Numbered from the stretch's first letter, positions 8,955-17,965 are shown. The stretch: DNA of 64,000 bases from Paracoccaceae bacterium (GCA_021775315.1 JAJFIC010000064.1:1-64000), one strand, 5' to 3'. Notes: a model not told the origin generated them from the sequence alone. A program made the numbers and translations.

Positions 8955-9710
8955 ATGCTGCACCAAATCGAAAACGGCATTGGCGGTATGCCTTTGGTGA
9001 TCGCGCATGGCTTGTTCGGCTCGGCCCGAAACTGGGGTGTGTTGTCAAAACGACTGTCTGACAATCGCGCGGTCGTGGCGGTGGACATGCGAAACCACGG
9101 CGCAAGCCCATGGCATAACAGCCAAACCTATGCCGATATGGCCGATGATCTGGCGCAGGCGATTGAATTGCGTGGCCAGACCGACGTTCTGGGCCATTCG
9201 ATGGGTGGAAAGGCGGCTATGGTTCTGGCTTTGCACCGCCCCGAATTGGTCAATCGTTTGGTGGTCGCGGATATTGCGCCGGTGGGCTATGGCCACACCC
9301 AAAGCCATCTGATCGACGCCATGCAGTCCGTTGATCTGACGCAAGTGTCGTCGCGCCGGGATGCGGACAAGATGCTAAGCGAGCAAGTGCCCGAGGCTGG
9401 CGTCAGGGCATTCCTGCTGCAAAGTCTGAACCTGAAGGGTGACGTCGCAAAATGGGCCCTGAACCTAGATGTTCTGCAATCCAACATGCCGGATATTATT
9501 GGGTTTCCGGAAATCACCGGCCAGTTCGACGGCCCAACCCTGTTCCTGTCAGGCGGCGCGTCAGACTATGTGCAACCCGCGCATCACGAGCGCATATTGC
9601 ATCTGTTCCCCAAGGCCGAATTTCGCCAGATCGTTGGCGCAGGTCATTGGCTGCACGCCGAAAACCCCCGCCAATTCGAGGTTGAGATCCGGGGTTTTCT
9701 GGATGGCTAA
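8955..9710 (+). CDS. Alpha/beta hydrolase (YbfF-type esterase)
   Basis: A 251-residue cytoplasmic alpha/beta-fold hydrolase. The nucleophile elbow is GHSMGG with Ser82; the oxyanion region is HGLFGSARNW; the probable acid is Asp204 and the base His231 in GAGHWLHAENP. Length and motifs match the YbfF family of short-chain acyl esterases. AGGG lies 8 bases before the ATG. The physiological substrate cannot be deduced. Confidence 0.85.
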   Translation: MLHQIENGIGGMPLVIAHGLFGSARNWGVLSKRLSDNRAVVAVDMRNHGASPWHNSQTYADMADDLAQAIELRGQTDVLGHSMGGKAAMVLALHRPELVNRLVVADIAPVGYGHTQSHLIDAMQSVDLTQVSSRRDADKMLSEQVPEAGVRAFLLQSLNLKGDVAKWALNLDVLQSNMPDIIGFPEITGQFDGPTLFLSGGASDYVQPAHHERILHLFPKAEFRQIVGAGHWLHAENPRQFEVEIRGFLDG

Positions 9711-9746
9711 AGTGCGAGCGATATCAACCGACGCACCTGCCCGCCC

Positions 9747-10238
9747 CTAATCTTCAGGCTTCAACATCCGCCTCATCACGTCGGTTTTCAGAACGAAGTG
9801 GTGATAAATCGCCGCCAAAAAGTGCAGCCCCACGACGACAAGCAAAACGATCCGCATCACCCCATGCGCATCAGCCGCAGGCAGGATGCCACCAAACCAC
9901 GCCGACATGCCCGACAACGGAAGCAGGATCAAAAGAAGGTACAAAATTCCGTGGGTGGCGTGGGCCGCGATCTGCTGTGCCTTGGGTTCGTTTTCAGGCA
10001 AAGCGGGGGACCCTCGCTTAATCTTGATGGACACCCGCCAAAGGGTCAGCAACAGGATCAAAATGCCGCCAAAAACATGGCTGGCCACTAAAGGCGAGAA
10101 CGCAACGCTTTCACCTTTGCCAATCAGCTCCCACGCATCCGACATGGGTTCATGCAAGACAAATTGCACAATCACCAGCAGAACAATGATCCAGTGCAGA
10201 CGAATTTGACGACGCGTGTATCCGGTTGGCTTGGGCAT
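9747..10238 (-). CDS. Cytochrome b561 family membrane protein
   Basis: A 163-residue protein with four membrane helices and well-spaced histidines typical of bacterial cytochrome b561 (YodB/CybB-like): RLHWIIV near residue 15, ASHVFGG and AAHATHGILY in the middle, and GLHFLAAIYHH near the C-terminus. It binds two haems b and moves electrons from quinol; some members reduce superoxide. I chose the ATG at 10238 because AGGAAAG is 10 bases upstream; a TTG three codons earlier sits on top of that site. Confidence 0.85.
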   Translation of the reverse strand: MPKPTGYTRRQIRLHWIIVLLVIVQFVLHEPMSDAWELIGKGESVAFSPLVASHVFGGILILLLTLWRVSIKIKRGSPALPENEPKAQQIAAHATHGILYLLLILLPLSGMSAWFGGILPAADAHGVMRIVLLVVVGLHFLAAIYHHFVLKTDVMRRMLKPED

Positions 10239-10407
10239 TTGGTGCAATCTTTCCTAAGGTTTATCTTGTCGCATTTATTCTAAAACTTCAGGCAAGTTCA
10301 ACGGGCGTTTTGCAGCCCGGCCAAGTGTAAACCGAAGGTTTTGGCGAAAATCCGCTTTCATGCTATCCTTTGCGTGTAATTTTGGTCTGATTGTAAAGGG
10401 GAAATTC

Positions 10408-11190
10408 ATGAATCGTAGAAAATTGATGACGTCCGGCGCCATGTCCATCCTGGCATATGCCGGGTTTTCGCAGCAATTAATGGCCGATGGGCCACCCGTG
10501 GTGATATTTCCGGAAGACAGCAAGGCAAAAAAGAAGAAAAAGAAAACGTCAGGCAAAGTTTCGGTCCCGACCACAGCGGTCGGCATTATTACGACATGTG
10601 TCACCGGGTTGCGCATTTTGTGCCGGCAAATTCAGGCTGATATGGCCATCATAAACAACGTTTATAAATCAATGCTGAATGATACTGCCCGTCGGTTGAA
10701 AAGCAAAAAACTGACCGCTGGCGAGCGCGCCAACATTCTTGCGCTGCAAAAAAAGCTGATGAGCGAATACAACAACCTGCTGGAACTCTCGACCGGCAAA
10801 TCGGCGAAATTCGTTCCACAAGGCAAAAAGAATATCTCGGACAATTTCTGCAAAAAGGCCGAGGCCTATTTGAAGGCGGCCACAACGGACCGCAAGGCCT
10901 ATGCCAAAACCAAAAGCAAATCGACCAAGAAATCCCGCGCCAAAAGTGCCCGCAAAAACCTGAGCACGGCCTCGCGGATCATGCGGGACGCGCTGGATAA
11001 ATACACAAAACGCGCCAATAGAAATCACACGTCGCTGAAGAAAGCCAAAACCGCAGCGGGCACCAAAGACATTTACACCAAAGCCCGTGAAGCCAAGATA
11101 ACAGCGGCCCGCAAACGGCTGATGAACCGCACGCAGGACATCTTTAACGCCAACCGCAAGATCGACGGATTGCGTCCCTTCACGCGCTGA
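10408..11190 (+). CDS. Lysine-rich exported protein of unknown function
   Basis: A 260-residue protein I cannot place in a family. It starts MNRRKLMTSG followed by a hydrophobic stretch, a signal peptide with a twin-arginine-like but imperfect Tat motif. After cleavage comes a Lys run (KKKKKK near residue 42), a short TAVGIITTCVTGLRILCRQI segment with two Cys, and then a long, strongly basic, helical region rich in Lys, Ala, Ser and Arg (about 75-260). GGGG lies 6 bases before the ATG, and the frame is uninterrupted. The charge suggests binding to nucleic acid, LPS or another polyanion outside the cytoplasm, but that is speculation. Confidence 0.7.
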   Translation: MNRRKLMTSGAMSILAYAGFSQQLMADGPPVVIFPEDSKAKKKKKKTSGKVSVPTTAVGIITTCVTGLRILCRQIQADMAIINNVYKSMLNDTARRLKSKKLTAGERANILALQKKLMSEYNNLLELSTGKSAKFVPQGKKNISDNFCKKAEAYLKAATTDRKAYAKTKSKSTKKSRAKSARKNLSTASRIMRDALDKYTKRANRNHTSLKKAKTAAGTKDIYTKAREAKITAARKRLMNRTQDIFNANRKIDGLRPFTR

Positions 11191-11204
11191 AAGGGGCTGC
11201 CACG

Positions 11205-12038
11205 CTAGCCCAGTTCCAACGTCGCCATCGCTGAATAAACCGCCAGCGCTTGGGTGGGCGGCTTGCCGACATACATGCGCGCAGTTTCAAATCCCGGCGC
11301 GAACCCGGCTGCGGCCAAAATTTCGCTAAGGGCCGTGCTGGTCTTTGGCACGTCAATCATCACCTCGCTTGAGTTGCCAAACACCCCCGCCAGACCGCAT
11401 AGCAGGTCTTGGGCGTCCTTAAGGTTATTGGCGGCAAATGGCCCGATTTTGCATCCTGCACGGCACTGCCGGATCGTGCCATAGGCCACGATCCGGCCGT
11501 CACGTTCGATCACCAGACTTTGCCGGGTTTTGCTGTTTGACAGCCAGAGCGGCAGAAAATTCCGGCGATCAAACCCGTTCTGCCGGCGATCCCAATTGGC
11601 GATCGTGCAGATGTCCGCAGCGTCAAGCGGTCGTGGGCTGGCACCAGACCTACCGTCAAACCGCCCCTGCCAACGCGTGGTCTGACCGTGTAAAACAAAC
11701 CCGGATTTACGGTAATTCGCCTGCTGATCCGGAACACCGTCCAGCCCAACAGTCCTGTTGCCCGCATGTTTGAGTGCGGCATTCCAAACGTCAATCCCAT
11801 GCCCCTGCCCTCGGTGCAGGGGATGGCACAGATAGAGCCCGAGAAACGCAAACGCGTCGGAATGGTTGACGACGCTGATGGCCGAAACCGGCTCATCGTT
11901 GACGGTTTTGACAAAGAACCCCTGCGGGTCGGCCGCATAAAAAGCAGCGGCATCATCCAGACCCGGATTCCAACCCTCATCCGCCGCCCAATCAAGTATT
12001 TGCGGCAAGTCAGGGCCTGATATCTGTCGGATGGTCAT
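11205..12038 (-). CDS. GNAT family N-acetyltransferase with C-terminal acetyltransferase-like domain
   Basis: A 277-residue protein. Residues 1-130 form a GNAT domain: MTIRQISGPDLPQILDWAADEGWNPG at the start and HPLHRGQGHGIDVW, an acetyl-CoA-binding R-G-x-G-x-G-like loop, near residues 72-85. The C-terminal half (about 150-277) resembles the second GNAT-like domain (Acetyltransf_18) found in proteins of this two-domain class. The acceptor substrate is unknown. No clear ribosome binding site precedes the ATG. It converges with the lysine-rich gene upstream of it. Confidence 0.78.
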   Translation of the reverse strand: MTIRQISGPDLPQILDWAADEGWNPGLDDAAAFYAADPQGFFVKTVNDEPVSAISVVNHSDAFAFLGLYLCHPLHRGQGHGIDVWNAALKHAGNRTVGLDGVPDQQANYRKSGFVLHGQTTRWQGRFDGRSGASPRPLDAADICTIANWDRRQNGFDRRNFLPLWLSNSKTRQSLVIERDGRIVAYGTIRQCRAGCKIGPFAANNLKDAQDLLCGLAGVFGNSSEVMIDVPKTSTALSEILAAAGFAPGFETARMYVGKPPTQALAVYSAMATLELG

Positions 12039-12134
12039 GCGCCGATACCACGTGGCATTAGCGGGCCGTTAAGACAGAAGTGACGGCTTGGGTTGGGACT
12101 GAGACAGACTTGATGCACGTGGTTACCCACTCCC

Positions 12135-13934
12135 TCAATCATCCATCTTCAACGCCGAGATAAACGCCTGCTGCGGGATCTCTACTTTCCCGAACTGGCG
12201 CATCTTTTTCTTACCCTTTTTCTGCTTATCCAGCAGTTTGCGTTTGCGCGTCGCGTCGCCGCCATAGCATTTCGCGGTCACGTCTTTGCGCAGGGCTGAC
12301 AGGGTTTCGCGTGCGATGATCCGCCCGCCGATTGCCGCCTGAATCGGGATTTTGAACATGTGCTGCGGGATCAATTCCTTGAGCTTTTCGACCATGGCGC
12401 GGCCCCGCACCTCGGCCCGGTCGCGGTGGACCATGGTTGACAGCGCATCAACCGGTTCGTCATTCACAAGGATCTGCATCTTGACCAACGCGTCTTCGCG
12501 ATAGCCGCTCATCTGGTAGTCAAACGAAGCATACCCTTTGGTAACACTTTTCAGTCTATCATAAAAATCAAACACAACTTCGTTCAAAGGAAGGTCATAA
12601 ACCACCATCGCGCGGTTGCCGGCATAGGTCAGGTCGATCTGGATGCCCCGGCGATCCTGACACAGTTTCAGCACGTCGCCCAGATAATCATCCGGCACAA
12701 GAATCGTCGCTTTGATGCGCGGTTCTTCAATATGGTCGATATTCGTAGGGTCCGGCATGTCGGCAGGATTGTGCATTTCAATCTGGCTGCCATCGCGCAT
12801 ATGGATTTGATAAATCACACTGGGCGCGGTGGTGATCAATTCAATGTCATATTCGCGTTCCAGCCGGTCGCGGATAACTTCGAGGTGCAAAAGCCCCAGA
12901 AAACCGCAGCGAAAACCAAAACCAAGCGCGGCTGACGTTTCCATTTCGGTGGAAAAGCTGGCGTCGTTCAGGCTCAGCTTGCTGATCGCCTCGCGCAGGT
13001 CTTCAAACTCGGCATTATCAACCGGGAACAGCCCACAGAACACAACCGGTTGGCTGGGCGCAAAGCCCGGCAGCGCCTCGGCGCATCCCTTTTTCTCATG
13101 CGTGATCGTGTCACCCACGGCGGTGTCGCGCACCTGTTTAATTGACGCCGTCAGAAAGCCGATTTCGCCGGGGCCCAGTGCCGCGACCTGATCCATTTGC
13201 GGGCGAAATACGCCAATGCGATCAACCGGATAAGCCGCGCCCGTATTCATCATGCGAATACGGTCGCCCTTTTTCAACATGCCGTCGATGACACGCACCA
13301 GAACGACCACGCCAAGATAGGCGTCGTACCAGCTGTCGACCAGCATCGCCTTAAGTGGCCCATCAGGTTCGCCCTTTGGGGCAGGCAGGCGGGTCACAAT
13401 CGCTTCGAGCGTTTCGGGAATACCGATGCCGGACTTGGCCGAAACGAGAATTGCGTCGGACGCATCAATGCCGATCACGTCTTCGATCTGTTCGGCAACC
13501 CGTTCGGGTTCTGCCGCGGGCAGGTCGATCTTGTTCAGGATCGGCACAATCTCATGGTCGGCGTCCAGCGCGTGATAAACATTGGCCAGCGTCTGCGCCT
13601 CGACCCCCTGGCTGCTGTCCACCACCAAAAGTGAACCCTCAACCGCCCGCATGGAGCGTGAAACCTCATAAGCGAAATCGACATGGCCCGGCGTGTCGAT
13701 CAGGTTCAGCACGTAATGTTCGCCATCCTCGGCATCATATTCGATGCGCACCGTGTTGGCCTTGATGGTGATGCCGCGCTCTTTTTCGATATCCATCGTA
13801 TCGAGCAGTTGCGCCTCCATATCACGATCAGCAACCGTGCCGGTTGACTGGATCAGCCGGTCAGCAAGGGTGGATTTGCCGTGGTCGATATGGGCCACGA
13901 TGGAGAAATTGCGGATATGGGCGAGGTCTGTCAT
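12135..13934 (-). CDS. lepA: Elongation factor 4
   Basis: A 599-residue translational GTPase, full length for LepA/EF4, which acts on ribosomes to promote back-translocation or correct subunit biogenesis. The G1 loop AHIDHGKST is at residues 14-22, the RGITIKA switch and DTPGHVDF (G3) follow, and NKIDLP is G4. The C-terminal LepA-specific domain includes [22 protein letters not shown] near the end. The ATG at 13934 yields the canonical start [20 protein letters not shown]. Confidence 0.97.
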   Translation of the reverse strand: MTDLAHIRNFSIVAHIDHGKSTLADRLIQSTGTVADRDMEAQLLDTMDIEKERGITIKANTVRIEYDAEDGEHYVLNLIDTPGHVDFAYEVSRSMRAVEGSLLVVDSSQGVEAQTLANVYHALDADHEIVPILNKIDLPAAEPERVAEQIEDVIGIDASDAILVSAKSGIGIPETLEAIVTRLPAPKGEPDGPLKAMLVDSWYDAYLGVVVLVRVIDGMLKKGDRIRMMNTGAAYPVDRIGVFRPQMDQVAALGPGEIGFLTASIKQVRDTAVGDTITHEKKGCAEALPGFAPSQPVVFCGLFPVDNAEFEDLREAISKLSLNDASFSTEMETSAALGFGFRCGFLGLLHLEVIRDRLEREYDIELITTAPSVIYQIHMRDGSQIEMHNPADMPDPTNIDHIEEPRIKATILVPDDYLGDVLKLCQDRRGIQIDLTYAGNRAMVVYDLPLNEVVFDFYDRLKSVTKGYASFDYQMSGYREDALVKMQILVNDEPVDALSTMVHRDRAEVRGRAMVEKLKELIPQHMFKIPIQAAIGGRIIARETLSALRKDVTAKCYGGDATRKRKLLDKQKKGKKKMRQFGKVEIPQQAFISALKMDD

Positions 13935-13955
13935 GGCGTCGATATGCGGTGGAAA

Positions 13956-14138
13956 TCAGAGTTGGTCAAGGGGCAGCGAAGGTGATCGGCAAACCGTTGC
14001 ATCGGTGTAGCGGCCCCGCAGGTCTATCCGGTCGCCATGCATTCGATGGATTGCGCCAAGAAAGGTGGTTTCACGCCATATCATAGCCGCATCAACCGGG
14101 CCGCACGACTTGCATTTTATTTCAATTCCAGCACCCAA
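13956..14138 (-). CDS. Possible small protein upstream of lepA
   Basis: A 60-codon frame with a TTG start placed 5 bases after AGTAGGG and a stop 21 bp before lepA. The product contains a Cys-x-x-Cys pair (KCKSCG) near the start, a WRETTFLGAIHRMHGD segment and a third Cys late in the chain. Codon choice looks reasonable for the region, but I do not recognise the protein, and the TTG start makes it doubtful. It could be a short leader or a real small metal-binding protein; it could also be chance. Confidence 0.25.
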   Translation of the reverse strand: MGAGIEIKCKSCGPVDAAMIWRETTFLGAIHRMHGDRIDLRGRYTDATVCRSPSLPLDQL

Positions 14139-14168
14139 AAAATCCCTACTACTGGAAATTTGCGCTCT

Positions 14169-14206
14169 GTTAACCTAAGTTAACAAATAGTTAACGATAG
14201 GTTAAC
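14169..14206. promoter_or_regulatory. Four GTTAAC repeats; tandem CtrA-type boxes
   Basis: GTTAAC occurs at 14169, 14179, 14190 and 14201. The last three give two overlapping exact TTAA-N7-TTAA arrangements (14180-14194 and 14191-14205), the consensus for the alphaproteobacterial cell-cycle/motility regulator CtrA; the first pair has a 6-base gap. The array ends 12 bases before the TTG start of the exported nuclease gene, overlapping where its promoter and 5' leader should be. CtrA binding is inferred from motif only. Confidence 0.55.
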
Positions 14207-14218
14207 GGGGAGCGACCA

Positions 14219-14794
14219 TTGCTACGCCGGTTTTTACCACTATTCCTGATCCTGATCGCCGTGGGCAATTTTGCCCATGCACAAGGATATCAGGCGTATG
14301 AGCGCGTATTCTTTGGGTCCGGCTGGCAGGACAGCGACAAAGATTGCCTGAACACCCGCCATGAAATCCTGCAAAAACTGTCGACAAACACGCCGTCCCT
14401 GAACCCAAAGGGATGCCGCGTCATTCACGGCCAGTGGCACGATTCCTTTAGCGACAAGACATTCAGCGAGGCAAGCGCGCTGGATATTGACCATCTGGTT
14501 CCTTTGAAATGGGCGTGGACGCATGGCGCTGACAAATGGACGCGTGCACAGCGGTTGCAGTTTGCCAATGACTTGCGGTTTATCTTTCCTGTTGAAAAGG
14601 GGCTGAACCGCAGCAAGGGTGCCAAACCGCCCATGGAATGGTTGCCGCCGAACGTGTCCTATCATTGCCAATATGTCGTCAGATTCTACCGGGCCGTTCT
14701 GGTCTATGATTTTGAACTGTCCCTGCAAGAGCGCGATAATCTGCTGCGTCTGAAAGGCAATGTTTGCGCGAAACCCACTGGTGGCACTACCTGA
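14219..14794 (+). CDS. Exported HNH/DUF1524-type endonuclease
   Basis: A 191-residue protein with a classic signal peptide (LRRFLPLFLILIAVGNFAHA, cleavage after about residue 22). The mature part carries the HNH-family box DIDHLVPLKWAW (Asp-His near residues 90-91) followed by an Asn-containing segment (RLQFANDLRFIFPVEKGLNRSKG), which matches the DUF1524/HNH metal-dependent nuclease fold of secreted DNases. Cys46, Cys66 and further Cys could form disulphides. The start is TTG 6 bases after GGGGAG. Likely role: degrading external DNA for nutrients or in competition; inference. Preceded by tandem CtrA-like boxes. Confidence 0.78.
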   Translation: MLRRFLPLFLILIAVGNFAHAQGYQAYERVFFGSGWQDSDKDCLNTRHEILQKLSTNTPSLNPKGCRVIHGQWHDSFSDKTFSEASALDIDHLVPLKWAWTHGADKWTRAQRLQFANDLRFIFPVEKGLNRSKGAKPPMEWLPPNVSYHCQYVVRFYRAVLVYDFELSLQERDNLLRLKGNVCAKPTGGTT

Positions 14795-14866
14795 TCGTCT
14801 AGGTTTAGAAAGATTAGACCGCATCGCAATGGCACAAGAACTGCTGATGTGCGGCACGCCGCCCGC

Positions 14867-15964
14867 TTAGAACCCCGCTTGTTGTCTGGCCTGTTCCATC
14901 ACGCGGCGCAATTTGCTCGCGGATATGCCCAGCTTTTTCGCGGCTGATTTGAAGTCAGGTGGCGGTGCGCCAAGGGCGCGGCGCAAGCGCTCGGCAGATA
15001 TACGCAGTTCCTGAGCCGCGATTTTCAGGGCAGCCTCGGGGCCTTTGCTGCCACCCTGACGTGGTGGCTGACCACTTTTCTGGCCCTGCCGCTGACCAGA
15101 CGCGCTTGGCGTGCCTTTGAAACAGCCAAGCGTATAGGGGTATTCGTCGGTCAGGTGGTAATGGTACATTTTGCGTGATTTACCGTCCCAGACCACGGTT
15201 TCGACATGTCCGTGGCAGGCATCAAGGTTGGCGTTTGACATGTGTCTGCCACCGCCACCCGACAGACCATAAATCCCGAACCCGTCAAGCGCGTATCCGA
15301 TCAACCCGGAATGGCCGTCAGCACCGCGACCAACCTCGATCAGGCAATCTGATGGGCCATGATAATGGTATTGCCCGCCGCGTTCCGGATGTCCGCTGCA
15401 CGCATCCTGTATCTCGTGTGCGACCGCATCCCGACCCGGCGCATCCAGCGCGTTAAAGATCGCAGCCCCGGTCAGCGACACCCCGATCATGCCCATCGGC
15501 CCGCAAGACGCCCGCGCCGCCTGTTGTGGTTCCGCAGGCAGGGTCAGGCTGATCTTTTGGGTGCGAATGCGGTTTGGGTTGCGGTCGTATTTATAGGCGT
15601 CATCGACTTTGCTGATGGGATAGACGCCGGTGGTGTGGGTCGGAATACCTTTGCCGGTGATCTTGCGTTTGGCTCCACTGACCTTCACCTTTGCGCCACC
15701 GCCTGACCAACTGACAGCGCCGTCAACTGTGGGCTTAAGGCTGGGATACCAGTAATTGCCCTTGATCCAGTCCCCAGACTGCCACGCCCCCGGCGCGTTT
15801 GGGTTGAACCGGGTTTGGCAGGACATCACATAGCCCTTTCGTGGGCTGGTCGATACTTTGCCATCACCGATCGGGATTTTGTTGCCATGCGCCGTGGCGG
15901 CGCCGGTCAGCAGCGTGGTTATCAGGATTGCCAGTGCGGCGGGTTTTGCAGCCGTGATTTTCAT
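14867..15964 (-). CDS. YHYH domain exported protein
   Basis: A 365-residue protein with a signal peptide (about 1-25). The central part holds the YHYH motif twice (GGQYHYHGPSDC and KMYHYHLTDEYPY), with conserved Cys and His residues and GYALDGFGIYGL between them, as in the YHYH protein family. After a Gln/Gly-rich linker near 300 come two similar helical units, IAAQELRISAERLRRALG and AAKKLGISASKLRRVMEQ, which read like a tandem repeat. Function is unknown; the His/Cys content suggests metal binding. It converges with the nuclease gene. Confidence 0.8.
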   Translation of the reverse strand: MKITAAKPAALAILITTLLTGAATAHGNKIPIGDGKVSTSPRKGYVMSCQTRFNPNAPGAWQSGDWIKGNYWYPSLKPTVDGAVSWSGGGAKVKVSGAKRKITGKGIPTHTTGVYPISKVDDAYKYDRNPNRIRTQKISLTLPAEPQQAARASCGPMGMIGVSLTGAAIFNALDAPGRDAVAHEIQDACSGHPERGGQYHYHGPSDCLIEVGRGADGHSGLIGYALDGFGIYGLSGGGGRHMSNANLDACHGHVETVVWDGKSRKMYHYHLTDEYPYTLGCFKGTPSASGQRQGQKSGQPPRQGGSKGPEAALKIAAQELRISAERLRRALGAPPPDFKSAAKKLGISASKLRRVMEQARQQAGF

Positions 15965-16149
15965 TGTTGTCTTCCCTGTCTTGTTTAGCGCTTGTGCGCT
16001 TTGATTACAGGATCAAACGGTGGACTGCGGCATTTCCGTCGCAAAAAGTCGCAACAGTTTGCTGGCAGGCGCTAGTTCTGGGTCTATTCCGGCGGTGCGA
16101 TTTGTGGTAATCGTTGCACAACACGCATTGGTAAGTCAGAGTTGATGTC

Positions 16150-16464
16150 ATGAAACCCCTCGTTCTTTCGCTCCTTCTTTTGACATTCGGTGCCAGTTCC
16201 GCACCAGCCGGTGATCTGATCCGCAAGGCCTGTTTGAAAGCCGCAAGACCCGCAGCTACCGCACAATTATGCCGCTGTATTCAACAAGTTGCCGACAAAC
16301 GCCTGAAACGCAAGGATCAGAAACTGGCCGCCAGCTTTTTCAAAGACCCGCACAAAGCGCAGGAAATCCGCCAGTCCGACAACAGCAATCACGAGGCGTT
16401 TTGGACCCGTTACAAAGCCTTTGGGGCCGCTGCCGAAGAAAGCTGTGCGTCTAAAGATAGTTAA
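16150..16464 (+). CDS. Small exported Cys-containing protein
   Basis: A 104-residue protein with a signal peptide (MKPLVLSLLLLTFGASSAPA). The mature part is short and helical, with Cys28, the pair Cys41 and Cys43 (LCRCIQ) and a Cys near the C-terminus, spaced to form two disulphides. I recall similar Rhodobacterales proteins that are loosely labelled arginine transporter, a name the sequence does not support. No transport or enzyme motif is visible. Confidence 0.68.
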   Translation: MKPLVLSLLLLTFGASSAPAGDLIRKACLKAARPAATAQLCRCIQQVADKRLKRKDQKLAASFFKDPHKAQEIRQSDNSNHEAFWTRYKAFGAAAEESCASKDS

Positions 16465-16500
16465 GTCGCCCAACCCACATCCAAGGTTTTCCCGGCGCGA

Positions 16501-16938
16501 TTACCGCAAGACCCCGGCGTCACGCATCCGCCTTGCATAATGTAGCAACAGCAACGCAAAAATTACGATGACGGATGTAAAGGCCAGCGCGCCCGGCCCT
16601 GCCACGTCCTGAATGCGCAGATCGGCGAGGACAAAACTGTAAAGCGTGTTCAAGAGCATCGCGAGCAGAGAAATGGCAAAAGCCGCCACCGCCCATTCGT
16701 TTCGCATCAGCAACAGCACAGAGCCAAGCACCGCGCCCCAGACAGCAACCGCCCAAGTGGCGTTGACCCATAGCGGAAAGCTGGTGAAATAGGCTTGTTC
16801 TGCCGCGCTCCACATTTCGGTATAAGCCGCGACCTGAAATTTGGCCATCAGGTAGTCAAACGCGGCCATCAGGTTCCAGATCAGGCCAATAATGCCAATG
16901 ATCCACAAATGTTTCGGCGTTTTCTGAACGTCTGTCAT
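16501..16938 (-). CDS. Four-helix membrane protein, unknown function
   Basis: A 145-residue protein with four predicted membrane helices and no known catalytic motif (starts MTDVQKTPKHLWIIGIIGLIWNL). Similar proteins are common in alphaproteobacteria, but I cannot name the family. I chose the ATG at 16938, preceded by AAGGGTA; a frame 30 codons longer lacks support. Neighbours encode a small exported protein and a copper chaperone, without an obvious shared operon. Confidence 0.65.
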   Translation of the reverse strand: MTDVQKTPKHLWIIGIIGLIWNLMAAFDYLMAKFQVAAYTEMWSAAEQAYFTSFPLWVNATWAVAVWGAVLGSVLLLMRNEWAVAAFAISLLAMLLNTLYSFVLADLRIQDVAGPGALAFTSVIVIFALLLLHYARRMRDAGVLR

Positions 16939-17038
16939 TACCCTTGCCCCCGCTGTTGCTTCAACATTCATAGCAAGATCAAAGGCAGAAATCGACCCCG
17001 GCCAGATCATTTGGCCGAGGTCAGTCATACAGTCGGGA

Positions 17039-17524
17039 TCAATTGTCCGCGTTGTGTTTATGCTTCATCGGCTTGCGTTCAAGATCGACGGGAACCATCA
17101 CCGTGACTTCGCCTGCCTGTTCAAATTGCAAGGTCAGCTCAACCGTACCACCCTGCAACATCGCGCCGGTCAGCCCCATCAGCATCACGTGATCGCCACC
17201 ACGCGCCAGCATATGCATGCCACCTGCAGGAATGGCGAAGCCGCCTTCGACCTCGCGCATTTTCATGATGCCATTGGCATCCTCGATATGGGTGTGAAGC
17301 TCGGCCTTTTTGGCGGCGGGTGTGCTGGCACCGATCAATTGATCGGCTTTATCGCCAGTATTCATGATTTCCATGAAGATCGCGCCGGATTTTGCCTTGG
17401 CCCCGCTTGAACGGGCGTAAGCCTCGTTGATCTTGATGTCACCGGCCAGAACGGACCCGGCCAGCGCCAGTGTTGCAACGGCGCCAAGGAATACCCCGCG
17501 CAGGGAAGGAGTGGATTTGGGCAT
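17039..17524 (-). CDS. Periplasmic copper chaperone PCu(A)C
   Basis: A 161-residue exported protein of the PCuAC (DUF461) family, which delivers Cu(I) to the CuA site of cytochrome c oxidase. A signal peptide covers about residues 1-27. The copper ligands fit the family pattern H-M...M...H-x-M: AELHTHIEDANGIMKM and later AGGMHMLARGGDHVMLM. The His-rich tail KHKHNADN could add metal capacity. AGGAGG lies 5 bases before the ATG. It is 45 bp downstream of the probable DUF2946 gene, which fits a copper-handling pair. Confidence 0.9.
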   Translation of the reverse strand: MPKSTPSLRGVFLGAVATLALAGSVLAGDIKINEAYARSSGAKAKSGAIFMEIMNTGDKADQLIGASTPAAKKAELHTHIEDANGIMKMREVEGGFAIPAGGMHMLARGGDHVMLMGLTGAMLQGGTVELTLQFEQAGEVTVMVPVDLERKPMKHKHNADN

Positions 17525-17569
17525 GAATGCCTCCTGAATTTAAAGTGGATTGATTTCGCGTTGGTGAAT

Positions 17570-17917
17570 TCAAATCCGGACAGGAGGGCCGCGCGCCAAA
17601 GCCCCGGCACTAAATCGGGCAAGAACCGGACGGACAGGATGCGCCGCCGGATGCGCGGGTTGCAGACGCCAGATGGCAGCGGGCAAAGCCACAGCATCGA
17701 CCAGCGAAGCCGCGACAAGACTGCAATCCAGACAGAAATGCGTTGTCTCAACCGGTTCGCCGTACTGATCGATGCTGATGGTTTTCTGGCCACCCTCAGA
17801 ACACAGCGTTAGGGTAAACACAGCCCCCGCCGGGCTTTGCGCCTTATCAGCGGCAACCGGGGCGATGGCCAGTGCAAAAGACAGCACCAGCGTCAAAAGA
17901 TGTGACAGGCGTTTCAT
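17570..17917 (-). CDS. Exported protein, probable DUF2946 family
   Basis: A 115-residue protein with a signal peptide (about 1-23), a LTLCSEGGQKTISID segment and the pair HFCLDCSLV near residues 60-68. Cys placement, length and the neighbouring PCuAC gene match DUF2946 proteins, which are often found near copper genes. The C-terminal 40 residues are rich in Ala, Pro and Arg. Family call is from pattern and context, so moderate only. The Shine-Dalgarno site is weak. Confidence 0.55.
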   Translation of the reverse strand: MKRLSHLLTLVLSFALAIAPVAADKAQSPAGAVFTLTLCSEGGQKTISIDQYGEPVETTHFCLDCSLVAASLVDAVALPAAIWRLQPAHPAAHPVRPVLARFSAGALARGPPVRI

Positions 17918-17965
17918 AGGCTTTATGTAGGGCGGTAATCACCGCATGTCACCGGACAAAATGAA

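Noticed and set aside
10408-11190. Histone H1-like nucleoid protein
   Set aside because: The Lys/Ala-rich tail looks similar, but the signal peptide at the N-terminus argues for export.
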